A stretch of 40,615 nt of DNA from Bordetella parapertussis (GTDB lineage Bacteria; Pseudomonadota; Gammaproteobacteria; Burkholderiales; Burkholderiaceae_C). The stretch spans positions 1 through 40,615 of the forward strand of contig CAMDKD010000025.1 of NCBI GenBank assembly GCA_945901125.1, read 5' to 3'. Shown here piece by piece: positions 1 through 8,154 of this stretch (position 1 is its first letter; each line of letters begins with the position of its first letter). The notes under the pieces were generated by a model. It was not told the origin of the DNA. It saw nothing but the letters and a program-made list of their open reading frames with translations, and did not search any database. The position numbers and the translations under genes were made by a program.

Positions 1-135
1 TCGCTCTACACTTTGCTACAGATCTTGTCGGTCTCGATATTCGAGAAAACTGAGCTTTCAAGCGCCTTGCAGCTCGATGGCAACACAATCGATAAGGCAG
101 ATGTCAGTAACCAATTGAATTTATTCGCTTTTTAA
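1..135 (+). CDS. IS4-type transposase, C-terminal fragment (5' end outside window)
   Basis: Frame 1 is open from the first base to a TAA at 133-135 and gives 44 residues. It contains SLYTLLQILSVSIFEKTEL and ends in NQLNLFAF. This leucine-rich 'LLQILS..FEKT' stretch followed by a terminal NQL-LF is characteristic of the C-terminus of IS4-family DDE transposases. The catalytic DDE core lies upstream of the window, so it cannot be said whether the copy is intact. The assignment rests on one short but distinctive stretch. Confidence 0.6.
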   Translation, partial: SLYTLLQILSVSIFEKTELSSALQLDGNTIDKADVSNQLNLFAF

Positions 136-149
136 CCGGACACTACTGA
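1..149 (+). mobile_element. Right end of an IS4-like insertion sequence
   Basis: Just after the transposase stop comes CCGGACACTACTG (about 137-149), the kind of terminal sequence seen at the ends of IS4-like elements. The left end and its matching inverted repeat are outside the window, so the exact boundary and any target duplication cannot be fixed. The element lies about 130 bp downstream of the minus-strand yajQ gene and interrupts no gene visible here. Confidence 0.4.
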
Positions 150-277
150 TGTCAGCTAATAATTACCCCTCTCAGGTGTCACAGAACAAGGGGAAATCAA
201 CCGGGAAAAATAAGAATCACCCTTATTAATGCAAGGGGATTTTTGGCGCACTTAAGTGCAAATAAACCTTTAATTAA

Positions 278-763
278 TCAGTCACGGAAATTGTCAAAGC
301 TCAGCGGTAAATCGGGCATCTCTTTGCGAATCAGCGCCATGGCCGCTTGCAAATCGTCACGCTTAGCCCCGGTGATGCGAACCGCCTCGCCCTGAATCGC
401 GGCCTGTACTTTCATCTTGCTGTCCTTGATGGCGCGCTGAATTTTTTTTGCATCCTCACTGGCAATGCCATTGCGTACTTTCACCACTTGCTTGACCTTG
501 TCGCCGCCCATTTTCTGCACATCGCCTTTGTCCAGAAAACGTATGTCCACATTGCGCTTGGTCAGTTTGTTGCGCAAGATGTCGTCAATTTGTGCGAGTT
601 GAAAGTCACTGTCGCCTATCAAGGTGATTTCCTTGTCCTTGAATTCGATGGTGGCCGAAGTGCCTTTGAAATCAAAACGGGTGGCGATTTCTTTGGCGGT
701 GTTCTCTACGCCGTTTTTCACTTCCACCACGTCGGCTTCGCACACAGTATCAAAAGAGGGCAT
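278..763 (-). CDS. yajQ: YajQ family nucleotide-binding protein
   Basis: A 161-residue cytosolic protein of the YajQ/DUF520 family, of normal length (about 160-165 residues). It opens with MPSFDTVCEADVVEVKNGVE and carries the family block ATRFDFKGTSATIEFKDKEI (about 28-47). Family members consist of two ferredoxin-like halves and bind nucleotides; in Xanthomonas a homologue binds cyclic di-GMP and acts as a virulence co-regulator. That role is known for the family and not shown here. It is divergent from murB, with only 38 bp between the start codons, so the two promoters must be compact or overlap. Confidence 0.93.
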   Translation of the reverse strand: MPSFDTVCEADVVEVKNGVENTAKEIATRFDFKGTSATIEFKDKEITLIGDSDFQLAQIDDILRNKLTKRNVDIRFLDKGDVQKMGGDKVKQVVKVRNGIASEDAKKIQRAIKDSKMKVQAAIQGEAVRITGAKRDDLQAAMALIRKEMPDLPLSFDNFRD

Positions 764-801
764 GGTCGGTACTTCAGGAGTTCAGGTGCGACAATTCTCA
801 C

Positions 802-1851
802 ATGATTATCGAGACACAGGTTCCGCTGCAAGCCCACAACACCTTCGGCATCGCCGCCAAAGCCGAACGCTTGCTGCGTTTGCGCAGCATGGAGGATGTC
901 GCCGCACTGCTGGCCGACCCGATACGGCTTGAGCCGCATTTTGTGCTGGGCGGCGGCAGCAACATCGTCATCACAGGCGACATCAAGCCCTTGGTGATCA
1001 AAGTGGAGCTGCTGGGCAAACAGCTGGTGTCCGAAGACGACAAGGCCTGGATTGTGCAAGCCGCCGCCGGCGAAGACTGGCACGAATTTGTGGAATGGAC
1101 CTTGGAGCAAGGCTGGCCGGGACTGGAAAACCTGGCCATGATTCCGGGTCTGGTCGGTGCCTCACCGGTGCAAAACATTGGCGCTTACGGCGTCGAGTTG
1201 CAAGACCGCTTCGAATCGCTGGACGCAGTCGATTTACACACCGGCCAACATTTCACGCTCGAGGCTGCGCAATGCGCCTTCGGTTACCGCGATTCGATTT
1301 TCAAGCACCAAGCCACTGACAAGCGAGACTTGGGTTTGCTGGGGCGCGCGCTGATCACGCAAGTGCGTTTTCGTTTGCATAAGAAATGGACGGTAGATAT
1401 CGGTTATGCCGATCTGGAAAAAAAGCAAGCGCAAACCGGCATCAATAACCCGACGCCCAAGCAAGTGTTTGACTGGGTCTGCGAAATACGCCGTGCCAAA
1501 TTGCCGAATCCGCAGGTGGTGGGCAATGCAGGCAGCTTTTTCAAAAACCCGACCGTCTCGCCCGAGCAATGCGCCGACATCATCGCGCGCGAACCGCGTC
1601 TGGTGCATTACCACTTGAGCGACGGGCGCATCAAACTCGCGGCAGCATGGTTGATAGACGCTTGCGGCTGGCGCGGCAAGTCGGTGGGCAACGCAGCGGT
1701 GTATGACAAGCAAGCGCTGGTCATCATCAACAAAGGCGGGCGAGACAGCCCGTGCACCGGCGGCGAAGTCGTGACCTTGGCCAAAGCGATTCAAACCAGT
1801 GTGTATGAGCGCTTCGGCATACAACTTGAACCGGAACCGGTGGTGGTCTGA
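802..1851 (+). CDS. murB: UDP-N-acetylenolpyruvoylglucosamine reductase MurB
   Basis: A 349-residue FAD enzyme that reduces UDP-GlcNAc-enolpyruvate to UDP-MurNAc with NADPH, the second committed step of cytoplasmic peptidoglycan precursor synthesis. Visible motifs are the FAD-binding LGGGSNIV (49-56), PGLVGASPVQNIGAYG (115-130), and GNAGSFFKNP with the proton-donating Ser at 245. The acidic C-terminal tail LEPEPVVV supplies the expected late Glu. Length and motif spacing match the Escherichia coli-like type I enzyme. Its TGA overlaps the ATG of the next gene by one base (TGATG at 1849-1853), so translation is probably coupled. Confidence 0.97.
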   Translation: MIIETQVPLQAHNTFGIAAKAERLLRLRSMEDVAALLADPIRLEPHFVLGGGSNIVITGDIKPLVIKVELLGKQLVSEDDKAWIVQAAAGEDWHEFVEWTLEQGWPGLENLAMIPGLVGASPVQNIGAYGVELQDRFESLDAVDLHTGQHFTLEAAQCAFGYRDSIFKHQATDKRDLGLLGRALITQVRFRLHKKWTVDIGYADLEKKQAQTGINNPTPKQVFDWVCEIRRAKLPNPQVVGNAGSFFKNPTVSPEQCADIIAREPRLVHYHLSDGRIKLAAAWLIDACGWRGKSVGNAAVYDKQALVIINKGGRDSPCTGGEVVTLAKAIQTSVYERFGIQLEPEPVVV

Positions 1852-2819
1852 TGAAAACTATTTTTTGGAAATTGTTTTCGATTGCGTGTTGCATTGGTAT
1901 GGTCAATGCGAATGCACAAACCTACCCGAACAAAACCATTCGATTGGTCGTGCCGTTCGCACCCGGCGGCAGCACCGATTTGATCGCGCGCATCGTCGCC
2001 GAGCCGCTGGGAAAATTGCTCGGCCAAACGGTGATTGTCGATAACAAAGCCGGCGGCGGCGGCACCGTGGGTGCGTTAGAAGTGGCGCGCGCCGCGCCTG
2101 ACGGTTACACATTGGGTTTGACCACGGCGTCTAGTGCGGCCACCAACCCGGCCATCAACCCTGCCATTGCCTACAAGCCGCTCACCGATTTCACACCCAT
2201 CATCAACATGGTGGCCTCCCCGAATGTGTTGGCGATTCATCCTTCGTTTCCCGCCAAAGACATGGCTGGTTTTTTGAAAGAACTGCGCGCCAAACCCGGC
2301 AGCTACGACTATGCATCTTCGGGCACCGGCGGAATCGGGCATTTGCAAATGGAATTGTTCAAGAGTTTGAGCAAGACTTTTGTCGTGCATATTCCTTACG
2401 CCGGTTCCGGTCCGGCCTTGCGCGACACGGTGGGCGGCCAGGTGCCGATTATTTTTGATAATCTGCCTTCTGCTTTGCCGCATATCAAAGACAAGCGTTT
2501 GATTGCGCTGGCGGTGGCCTCGCCTGAGCGCGTGGCCGAATTGCCTGATGTGCCCACGTTCAAAGAGCTGGGTTTGGAGCCGGTGAACCGCCCGGCGCTT
2601 TACGGCATCTGGGCGCCCAAAGGCTTGCCCGCGCCACTGGTGTCGCAATTGAATGCGGCTGTGCGCAAGGTGTTGCAAGACCCGGCAGTGGTCAAGCGCA
2701 TGGAAGCCACCGGTTCGCGCGTGATCGCCAACAGCCCGGGCGAATTTGCGGCGCAATTGAAAGCTGAATACGAGGTGTATAAAAAGGTGGTCGATGCGCA
2801 AAAGCTCAAGCTCGACTGA
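1851..2819 (+). CDS. Bug-family periplasmic substrate-binding protein (tripartite tricarboxylate transporter type)
   Basis: A 322-residue protein with a Sec signal peptide (about residues 1-23: MKTIF, a hydrophobic core, then ANAQT). It continues with YPNKTIRLVVPFAPGGSTD, the hallmark N-terminus of mature Bug proteins. Further typical blocks are DNKAGGGGTVGALEVA and YDYASSGTGGIGHL. Bug proteins bind carboxylates or related small molecules in the periplasm and are greatly expanded in Burkholderiales. No TctA/TctB membrane genes are adjacent, which is common for these orphans, so the ligand cannot be predicted. It is embedded between murB (1-base overlap) and xerD (26-base overlap), implying co-transcription. 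Confidence 0.93.
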   Translation: MKTIFWKLFSIACCIGMVNANAQTYPNKTIRLVVPFAPGGSTDLIARIVAEPLGKLLGQTVIVDNKAGGGGTVGALEVARAAPDGYTLGLTTASSAATNPAINPAIAYKPLTDFTPIINMVASPNVLAIHPSFPAKDMAGFLKELRAKPGSYDYASSGTGGIGHLQMELFKSLSKTFVVHIPYAGSGPALRDTVGGQVPIIFDNLPSALPHIKDKRLIALAVASPERVAELPDVPTFKELGLEPVNRPALYGIWAPKGLPAPLVSQLNAAVRKVLQDPAVVKRMEATGSRVIANSPGEFAAQLKAEYEVYKKVVDAQKLKLD

Positions 2820-3705
2820 CACGCCAGACCCGCTGATCGATGCCTTCATCGACAGCGTCTGGCTGGAAGACGGTTTGTCTGCGCTGACGCTGGCGGCTTA
2901 CCGGCGCGACTTGAATGCCTTAGCGCTGTGGTTGCATACGCAACACAGTTCATTAGCGACTGCGGTGGAAGCCGATTTGCAAGCTTATTTCGCGCATCGG
3001 CACGATCAAACCAAGGCCACTTCCGCCAACCGGCGCATGACCGTGTTCCGGCGTTTTTACCGATGGGCTTTTCGCGACAACCGTTTGCTGGCCGACCCCA
3101 CCTTGAAGTTGTTGTCGGCGCGTCAACCGCTGCGTTTGCCCAAAAGCCTAAGTGAAGCGCAGGTCGAGGCATTGTTGAACGCCCCCGACACCGACACCGC
3201 TTTGGGTTTGCGCGACCGCGCCATGCTGGAGTTGTTGTACGCCAGTGGATTGCGCGTCAGCGAACTGGTGAACCTGCCGCTGTTGTCATTGAACATGCGC
3301 GAAGGCGTGTTGCGGATCACGGGTAAAGGCGACAAAGAGCGGTTGGTGCCGTTCGGCGAAGAAGCCGGAGATTGGATGCAGCGTTACCTGGACAAGGCGC
3401 GCAGCGAGTTGCTGAAACACAAAAACAGCCCGGCAGTGTTCGTGACGCAGCGCGGTGTGGCCATGAGTCGCGTCATGTTTTGGATGCTGATCAAAAAATA
3501 CGCGCTCTTAGCCGATATTCATGTGCCGCTGTCGCCGCATACTTTGCGTCATGCGTTCGCTACACATCTGCTGAACCATGGCGCGGATTTGCGCGCGGTG
3601 CAAATGCTGCTGGGTCACGCAGATATATCCACCACCACGATTTATACGCATGTGGCGAGGGAGAGGTTAAAGCAGTTGCATGCGCAGCATCACCCGAGAG
3701 GCTAG
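2794..3705 (+). CDS. xerD: Site-specific tyrosine recombinase XerD
   Basis: A 303-residue tyrosine recombinase of usual Xer length. The N-terminal SAM-like core-binding domain spans about 12-105. The catalytic domain shows Arg154 (in ASGLRVSEL), Lys178 (ITGKGDKER), His249 and Arg252 (SPHTLRHAFATH), His275 (LLGHADIST) and the nucleophile Tyr284 (TTIYTHV). XerC and XerD resolve chromosome dimers at dif during division. XerD fits better than XerC by the LRHAFATHLLNHGADLR block, but that distinction is by eye. The start overlaps the end of the upstream gene by 26 bases; translation may begin slightly downstream. Confidence 0.92.
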   Translation: MRKSSSSTDTPDPLIDAFIDSVWLEDGLSALTLAAYRRDLNALALWLHTQHSSLATAVEADLQAYFAHRHDQTKATSANRRMTVFRRFYRWAFRDNRLLADPTLKLLSARQPLRLPKSLSEAQVEALLNAPDTDTALGLRDRAMLELLYASGLRVSELVNLPLLSLNMREGVLRITGKGDKERLVPFGEEAGDWMQRYLDKARSELLKHKNSPAVFVTQRGVAMSRVMFWMLIKKYALLADIHVPLSPHTLRHAFATHLLNHGADLRAVQMLLGHADISTTTIYTHVARERLKQLHAQHHPRG

Positions 3706-3739
3706 CTAACGAGGATCAAAGCGCTCAGGGCTCTGCGCA

Positions 3740-4549
3740 TCAGGCCAAACGCTGCGCCAACAACCAATCAATTTCATCCTGCGTGAACCCGGCTTGCAAA
3801 CGCGCTTCGTTATTGAAAGGCGGTTTCAGGCGCGGCGCGGCGTGGCGTTGCACCAGCAGCGGGTAATGCGTCAGCGGGTCCAGTTGTTGCTGCGCGCACA
3901 GCCAGCGGAACCACTGGTTACCAATCGCCACATGGCCGATTTCGTCGCGCAAAATTATTTCCAATATGGGTTGCAAAGCAAGCGCGTGCGGTGAATCGCT
4001 TAAATGCAATTTCGCTTGTATCAAAGGTGTGGCGTCCAACCCGCGTGCTTCCAAAGTACGCGGCACCAGCGCCATGCGGGCAATCACATCGTCTGCGGTT
4101 TTCTCGCACATTTGCCACAAACCGTCGTGTGCGGCAAAGTCGCCGTAGCCGTAGCCCATGTCGCGCAGCAAGCCGCACAGCAATTCAAAGTGAGTCGATT
4201 CTTCATACGCCACTTTCAACCAGTCGCGGTAATACGCTTCGGGCAATCCTGCAAACCGCCAGATCGCGTCCAGCGCCAAATGGATGGCGTTGTATTCAAT
4301 ATGGCAAATCGAATGCACCAAGCCTGCCAGCCCTTGCGGCGTGTAGACCGAGCGCGAAGGCACTTGCTGCGGCGGCTTCAACTCTGGCTTGGCAGGACGG
4401 CCGGGCAGCGGCACATCGGGTGCTTGCATCACAGCGGTCGTTTCCAGCGTCAAACGGTCGCGCTCATGCCATAGCGCATGCACCGCCAGCACCTGGGTGT
4501 GCGGGTCGGCATCGCACAAAATTTGTAGGGCAGCGCTTCGTAATTCCAT
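3740..4549 (-). CDS. DUF455 family ferritin-like protein
   Basis: A 269-residue cytosolic protein with a ferritin-like diiron four-helix core. Candidate metal ligands are in HIEYNAIH (83-90), YEESTHFELL (115-124) and RDEIGHVAIG (201-210), an E-xxH pattern repeated as in ferritin-like oxygenases. The family (DUF455, distantly like MiaE tRNA hydroxylases) has no settled function. The ATG at 4549 is preferred. The frame extends to a GTG at 4579, but that would run into the divergent promoter and the leader of the facing gene. A TACAAT hexamer ends 7 bp before the ATG, so the mRNA may be nearly leaderless. Confidence 0.85.
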   Translation of the reverse strand: MELRSAALQILCDADPHTQVLAVHALWHERDRLTLETTAVMQAPDVPLPGRPAKPELKPPQQVPSRSVYTPQGLAGLVHSICHIEYNAIHLALDAIWRFAGLPEAYYRDWLKVAYEESTHFELLCGLLRDMGYGYGDFAAHDGLWQMCEKTADDVIARMALVPRTLEARGLDATPLIQAKLHLSDSPHALALQPILEIILRDEIGHVAIGNQWFRWLCAQQQLDPLTHYPLLVQRHAAPRLKPPFNNEARLQAGFTQDEIDWLLAQRLA

Positions 4550-4551
4550 CC

Positions 4552-4563
4552 CTACAATTGTAG
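4552..4563. promoter_or_regulatory. Palindrome CTACAATTGTAG with facing -10-like hexamers
   Basis: A perfect 12-bp palindrome lies between the divergent DUF455 gene (ATG at 4549) and gamma-carbonic anhydrase gene (ATG at 4585). Each strand reads TACAAT, one mismatch from the sigma-70 -10 consensus. Forward transcripts would have a leader of about 20 nt; reverse transcripts would start at or next to the ATG. No convincing -35 was found on either side, so this could instead be an operator. Confidence 0.35.
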
Positions 4564-4584
4564 AAACACACAGGAACACTGAAC

Positions 4585-5109
4585 ATGGCCATTTACCAGC
4601 TCGACGACCACACCCCCGACATACACCCCAGCGCCTGGATTGAAGACAGCGCGCAGGTCATGGGCGCGGTCAGTTTGCATGCCAATACCAGCGTCTGGTT
4701 CAACGCCGTCATTCGCGGCGACACCGAAACCATCACCATAGGCGAGGGCAGCAACATCCAAGACTTGGCTGTGATTCACGCGGATAACGGTTTGCCGGTG
4801 GTGGTCGGCAAGCATGTCACCGTGGGACATCAAGTCATGTTGCACGGTTGCACGATTGGCGACGAAAGCCTGATAGGCATTGCCGCTGTGGTGCTTAACG
4901 GCGCGCGCATTGGGAAAAACTGCGTGGTCGGCGCCGGCTCGGTGGTCACCGAAGGCAAGGAGTTTCCTGACGGCAGCCTGATCATGGGCACGCCGGCCAA
5001 GGTGGTGAGAGAACTCACCCCCGAGCAAATCGAAGGCCTGCGCAACAGCGCCAAGCACTACATGAACAACGCGCTGCGTTTTAAAAACGGACTGAAAAAA
5101 ATCGCATGA
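4585..5109 (+). CDS. Gamma-class carbonic anhydrase family protein
   Basis: A 174-residue left-handed beta-helix (hexapeptide repeat) protein, of normal length for the YrdA/CaiE/PaaY-type gamma-carbonic anhydrases. Three His in the right spacing for a trimer-interface zinc or iron site are visible: His65 (VIHADNG), His82 and His87 (VGHQVMLHGC). The repeats IGEGSNIQD, VGKHVTVGH, IGDESLIG, IGKNCVVGAG follow the I/V-G-x4 pattern. Activity of many bacterial homologues is unproven. An 'AACACACAGGAACACTGAAC' leader supplies a weak AGGA ribosome site. The stop overlaps the hslO start by 4 bases (ATGA). Confidence 0.92.
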   Translation: MAIYQLDDHTPDIHPSAWIEDSAQVMGAVSLHANTSVWFNAVIRGDTETITIGEGSNIQDLAVIHADNGLPVVVGKHVTVGHQVMLHGCTIGDESLIGIAAVVLNGARIGKNCVVGAGSVVTEGKEFPDGSLIMGTPAKVVRELTPEQIEGLRNSAKHYMNNALRFKNGLKKIA

Positions 5110-6092
5110 GCGAATTGCATAAATTTATTTTTGAAGGCCTGCCTGTGCGCGGCCTGCTGGTGCGACTGACCGACAGCTGGCAAGACATATTGAAGCGCCG
5201 CGCTGACAACTTAGAGACCGGACCATATCCTGAAGCCGTGCGGCATTTGCTGGGCGAGATGACAGCAGCAGCGGTGTTAATGCAAGCCAATATCAAGTTT
5301 GACGGGGCCCTGGTGCTGCAATTGCACGGCGAGGGCCCGCTCAAACTCGCGGTGGTTGAGGTGCAGTCCGATTTGCGTTTGCGCTCAACAGCAAAAACCA
5401 TAGGCGAAGTGGCAGACGGCATGCCATTTGAAGACATGGCGAACCAGAACAACCTCGGGCGCTGCGCCATCACCTTGGATCCTGTGGGCCGACGTGCCGG
5501 TCAGCAGCCTTACCAGGGCGTGGTGTCGCTGTATGACGACCACAAACAACCGCTGAAGAAATTCAGCGATGTGCTGGCGCATTACATGTTGCAAAGCGAA
5601 CAACTCGACACCACGCTGGTGCTGGCCGCGAATGACAAAGTAGCAGCCGGTTTGTTGATACAGCGCTTGCCCATGGGCGGGATTGCCAACTTGGGCGGAA
5701 GCAAAACCATGGCCGAGGAAGACGCCATTGGTCAAAGCGAAGACTACAACCGCATCGCTATTTTGGCCAACAGCCTCACATCAGAAGAATTGTTGAATCT
5801 CACGCCGGACAAGGTGTTGCACCGTTTGTTCTGGCAGGAAAATCTGCGTCATTTCGCGCCCGAGCCCGGCATGGATTCACCGCGCTTTGTCTGCTCGTGC
5901 AACCGCGAGCGGGTCAGCAACATGATCCGCAGTTTGGGCCGCGAAGAGGCCGACAGCATATTGTCAGAGCGCGAGTTGATAGAGGTGGGTTGTGATTTTT
6001 GCGGCCAGCAATACCGCTACGACGCCGTGGACGCTGCACAATTGTTTGTGCCGGGGCAGCCGGTGCCGCCCGCTACTTCAGCCTTGCAATAA
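5106..6092 (+). CDS. hslO: Redox-regulated chaperone Hsp33
   Basis: A 328-residue cytosolic holdase activated by oxidation. The C-terminal zinc switch is complete: CSC at 263-265 and CDFC at 296-299, the CxC...CxxC arrangement whose disulfide formation unfolds the linker and exposes the client site. The N-terminal body has the family blocks FEGLPVRGLLVRL and GEMTAAAVLMQANIKFDGAL. The ATGA overlap with the preceding gene indicates a two-gene operon. Its 3' end overlaps the convergent gene at 6078 by 15 bases. Confidence 0.96.
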   Translation: MSELHKFIFEGLPVRGLLVRLTDSWQDILKRRADNLETGPYPEAVRHLLGEMTAAAVLMQANIKFDGALVLQLHGEGPLKLAVVEVQSDLRLRSTAKTIGEVADGMPFEDMANQNNLGRCAITLDPVGRRAGQQPYQGVVSLYDDHKQPLKKFSDVLAHYMLQSEQLDTTLVLAANDKVAAGLLIQRLPMGGIANLGGSKTMAEEDAIGQSEDYNRIAILANSLTSEELLNLTPDKVLHRLFWQENLRHFAPEPGMDSPRFVCSCNRERVSNMIRSLGREEADSILSERELIEVGCDFCGQQYRYDAVDAAQLFVPGQPVPPATSALQ

Positions 6093-6512
6093 ACGGCCAA
6101 ACAGTTTTTGTTCGCAAGTCGGGTCGGCGCAGCATTCGCACAAGCCCATCCAACTTGCTTCTGCGACCGGACGTTTCATGGCGTCTATCTGTCCATTGAC
6201 CAATGCGTAAACCGCTTGCTGCAATACCGACTCGCTGTCGGCGTGCAGGCTTTGGTAAGCGCGTTGCAATTCATGCAACTGGTCGCGCCAACCGTCGTGC
6301 GCGGAGGTGCTTGCCATGTCCCCAGGGTTTCGCCAGAGCAAATGTCTGGCGTTGGCAGGCGTATGCGCCAGGTCTTGCGGGGTGGCGGGGCAGAAAAAAT
6401 CCATGTCAAGGGATTGGCTGAGCAAGCTGGTTTGCAGCTTAGAAGCCAGCGATTGGCGGGCGTTGACATTGCCGCCGGCCAGTACCACTGTTCGCTGTGA
6501 GGCGGAATTCAC
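6078..6512 (-). CDS. Conserved hypothetical protein downstream of ftsB
   Basis: A 144-residue protein with no recognised domain. It is mostly helical and soluble-looking, and ends in a cysteine cluster, MGLCECCADPTCEQKL, that could bind a metal; four Cys within 11 residues is unusual for a cytosolic protein. It is translationally coupled to ftsB by an ATGA overlap (6509-6512), making it the last gene of the pyrG-kdsA-eno-ftsB run. Its conserved position suggests a real gene, but function is unknown. The 3' end overlaps hslO on the other strand. Confidence 0.75.
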   Translation of the reverse strand: MNSASQRTVVLAGGNVNARQSLASKLQTSLLSQSLDMDFFCPATPQDLAHTPANARHLLWRNPGDMASTSAHDGWRDQLHELQRAYQSLHADSESVLQQAVYALVNGQIDAMKRPVAEASWMGLCECCADPTCEQKLFGRLLQG

Positions 6513-6790
6513 TTGGCGGGTTTGGCCAGTTGTACAAAAATTTCGTTGGGCTTGACCATGCCGATTTCAGCCCGGGCCCGCTCTTCGACCATTTCCAGGC
6601 CGTCGCGCAAATCGCGCAGTTCGGCGCGCAGGCGTTCAATATCGCTTTGCGATCTGGCGTTGGTTTGCAACTGGTCTTGGTATTGCTGGCGCAATCGCCA
6701 CACGTCGGGGACGCTGCCACGGCCGAACCACAACTGTAGTTGAAATACCAGCAGCAGGCCAAGCAAAATCAGCGGGACGGGACGACGCAT
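6509..6790 (-). CDS. ftsB: Cell division protein FtsB
   Basis: A 93-residue bitopic inner-membrane protein: a short cytoplasmic N-terminus (MRRPVP), one membrane segment (about 7-20, LILLGLLLVFQLQL), then a periplasmic coiled coil (about 27-72) rich in Q, R, E and L, followed by EIGMVKPNEIFVQLAK. The GMVKPNE-F-Q motif after the coiled coil is typical of FtsB. FtsB pairs with FtsL and FtsQ in the divisome to license septal peptidoglycan synthesis. Its place just downstream of eno is the common arrangement in proteobacteria. Confidence 0.93.
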   Translation of the reverse strand: MRRPVPLILLGLLLVFQLQLWFGRGSVPDVWRLRQQYQDQLQTNARSQSDIERLRAELRDLRDGLEMVEERARAEIGMVKPNEIFVQLAKPAK

Positions 6791-6810
6791 AAGTACAGCT
6801 TTTTTGTTGT

Positions 6811-8097
6811 TCAGCCGCGCAGGTTGTAGAAAGCCGCGCGACCCGGATAGGTGGCTATGGTACCCAGATCTTCCTCAATACGCAAAAGTTGATTGTATTT
6901 AGCAAGACGGTCCGAGCGGCTGAGCGAGCCTGTTTTGATCTGGCCGGCATTGGTACCGACTGCGATGTCGGCAATGATGGTGTCTTCGGTTTCACCTGAA
7001 CGGTGGCTGATGACCGAGGTGTAACCGGCGCGTTTGGCCATCTCAATGGCCGCAAACGTCTCGCTCAAGGTACCGATCTGGTTGATTTTGATCAGTATGG
7101 AGTTGGCCACGCCCTTGTCTATGCCTTCTTGCAATATCTTGGTGTTAGTGACGAACAAATCGTCGCCGACCAATTGCACTTTCTTGCCCATGCGATCGGT
7201 CAGGTGTTTCCAGCCGTCCCAGTCGCCTTCGGCCATGCCGTCTTCAATGCTGATGATGGGGTATTTGTCGGCCCAGGTGGCCAGCATGTCGGTCCATTGC
7301 CCGGCGTCGAGTTCCAAGCCTTCGCCCTTGAGCTGGTATTTGCCGTCGCGGTAGAACTCGCTGGCAGCGCAGTCCAAACCGAGCATGATTTGCTCACCGG
7401 CGGTAAAGCCTGCTTTGTCAATCGCGTCCAAAATCATTTGAATCGCGGCTTCATGGCCGGGCACATTCGGCGCAAAACCGCCTTCGTCGCCGACAGCAGT
7501 GCTCATGCCCTTGTCGCTCATGATTTTTTTCAATGCATGAAACACTTCGGCGCCGTAACGCACGGCTTCGCGGAAGGTAGGCGCGCCGACCGGAATGATC
7601 ATCAACTCTTGCAAGTCGAGGTTGTTGTTGGCGTGCGCGCCGCCGTTGATCACGTTCATCATGGGCACCGGCATTTGCATGCGGCCCATGCCGCCGAAAT
7701 AACGGTACAGCGGCAGACCGGATTCTTCAGCAGCGGCGCGGGCCACGGCCATGGAGACGGCCAGAATGGCGTTGGCACCGATGCGTGCTTTGTTGTCGGT
7801 GCGGTCCAGGTCAATCATCGTGTGGTCCAAAAACGCTTGGTCTGACGCGTCCAAACCAATCACTGCTTGGGTGATGTCGTGGTTGATGTTTTCCACGGCG
7901 GTCAGCACGCCCTTGCCGCCGTAGCGGTTGGGGTCGCCGTCGCGCAACTCAATGGCTTCGCGGCTGCCGGTGGACGCACCTGAGGGCACGGCCGCGCGAC
8001 CCATGACGCCGCTTTCCAGCAACACATCGCATTCCACGGTGGGGTTGCCCCGGCTGTCCAGAATTTCACGTCCGACGATATCAACGATGGCACTCAT
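6811..8097 (-). CDS. eno: Enolase
   Basis: A 428-residue enzyme converting 2-phosphoglycerate to phosphoenolpyruvate, also a usual component of RNA degradosomes. The key residues are present: Mg ligands Asp242 (GLDCAAS), Glu285 (SIEDGMAE) and Asp312 (VGDDLFVT); general acid and base Glu205 (GDEGGFAP) and Lys337 (LIKINQIGT); the substrate loop PSGASTGSREA (38-48) and SHRSGETEDT (364-373). Length is normal. A possible attenuator hairpin separates it from kdsA upstream; ftsB follows 20 bp downstream. Confidence 0.98.
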   Translation of the reverse strand: MSAIVDIVGREILDSRGNPTVECDVLLESGVMGRAAVPSGASTGSREAIELRDGDPNRYGGKGVLTAVENINHDITQAVIGLDASDQAFLDHTMIDLDRTDNKARIGANAILAVSMAVARAAAEESGLPLYRYFGGMGRMQMPVPMMNVINGGAHANNNLDLQELMIIPVGAPTFREAVRYGAEVFHALKKIMSDKGMSTAVGDEGGFAPNVPGHEAAIQMILDAIDKAGFTAGEQIMLGLDCAASEFYRDGKYQLKGEGLELDAGQWTDMLATWADKYPIISIEDGMAEGDWDGWKHLTDRMGKKVQLVGDDLFVTNTKILQEGIDKGVANSILIKINQIGTLSETFAAIEMAKRAGYTSVISHRSGETEDTIIADIAVGTNAGQIKTGSLSRSDRLAKYNQLLRIEEDLGTIATYPGRAAFYNLRG

Positions 8098-8111
8098 TTT
8101 TTGACTTTCTT

Positions 8112-8141
8112 CAAGAAAAACACGCAGGCACGAAAGCCTGC
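8112..8141 (-). terminator. Hairpin with T-run between kdsA and eno (weak terminator or attenuator)
   Basis: On the minus strand GCAGGC, loop TTTCGT, GCCTGC (8141 down to 8124) forms a 6-bp GC-rich stem. GTGTTTTTCTTG follows. It lies 14 bp after the kdsA stop and before the eno start, so it may partially terminate the pyrG-kdsA message or protect a processed end. The stem is short and the T-run imperfect. Confidence 0.45.
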
Positions 8142-8154
8142 AAGACAGATTCGA

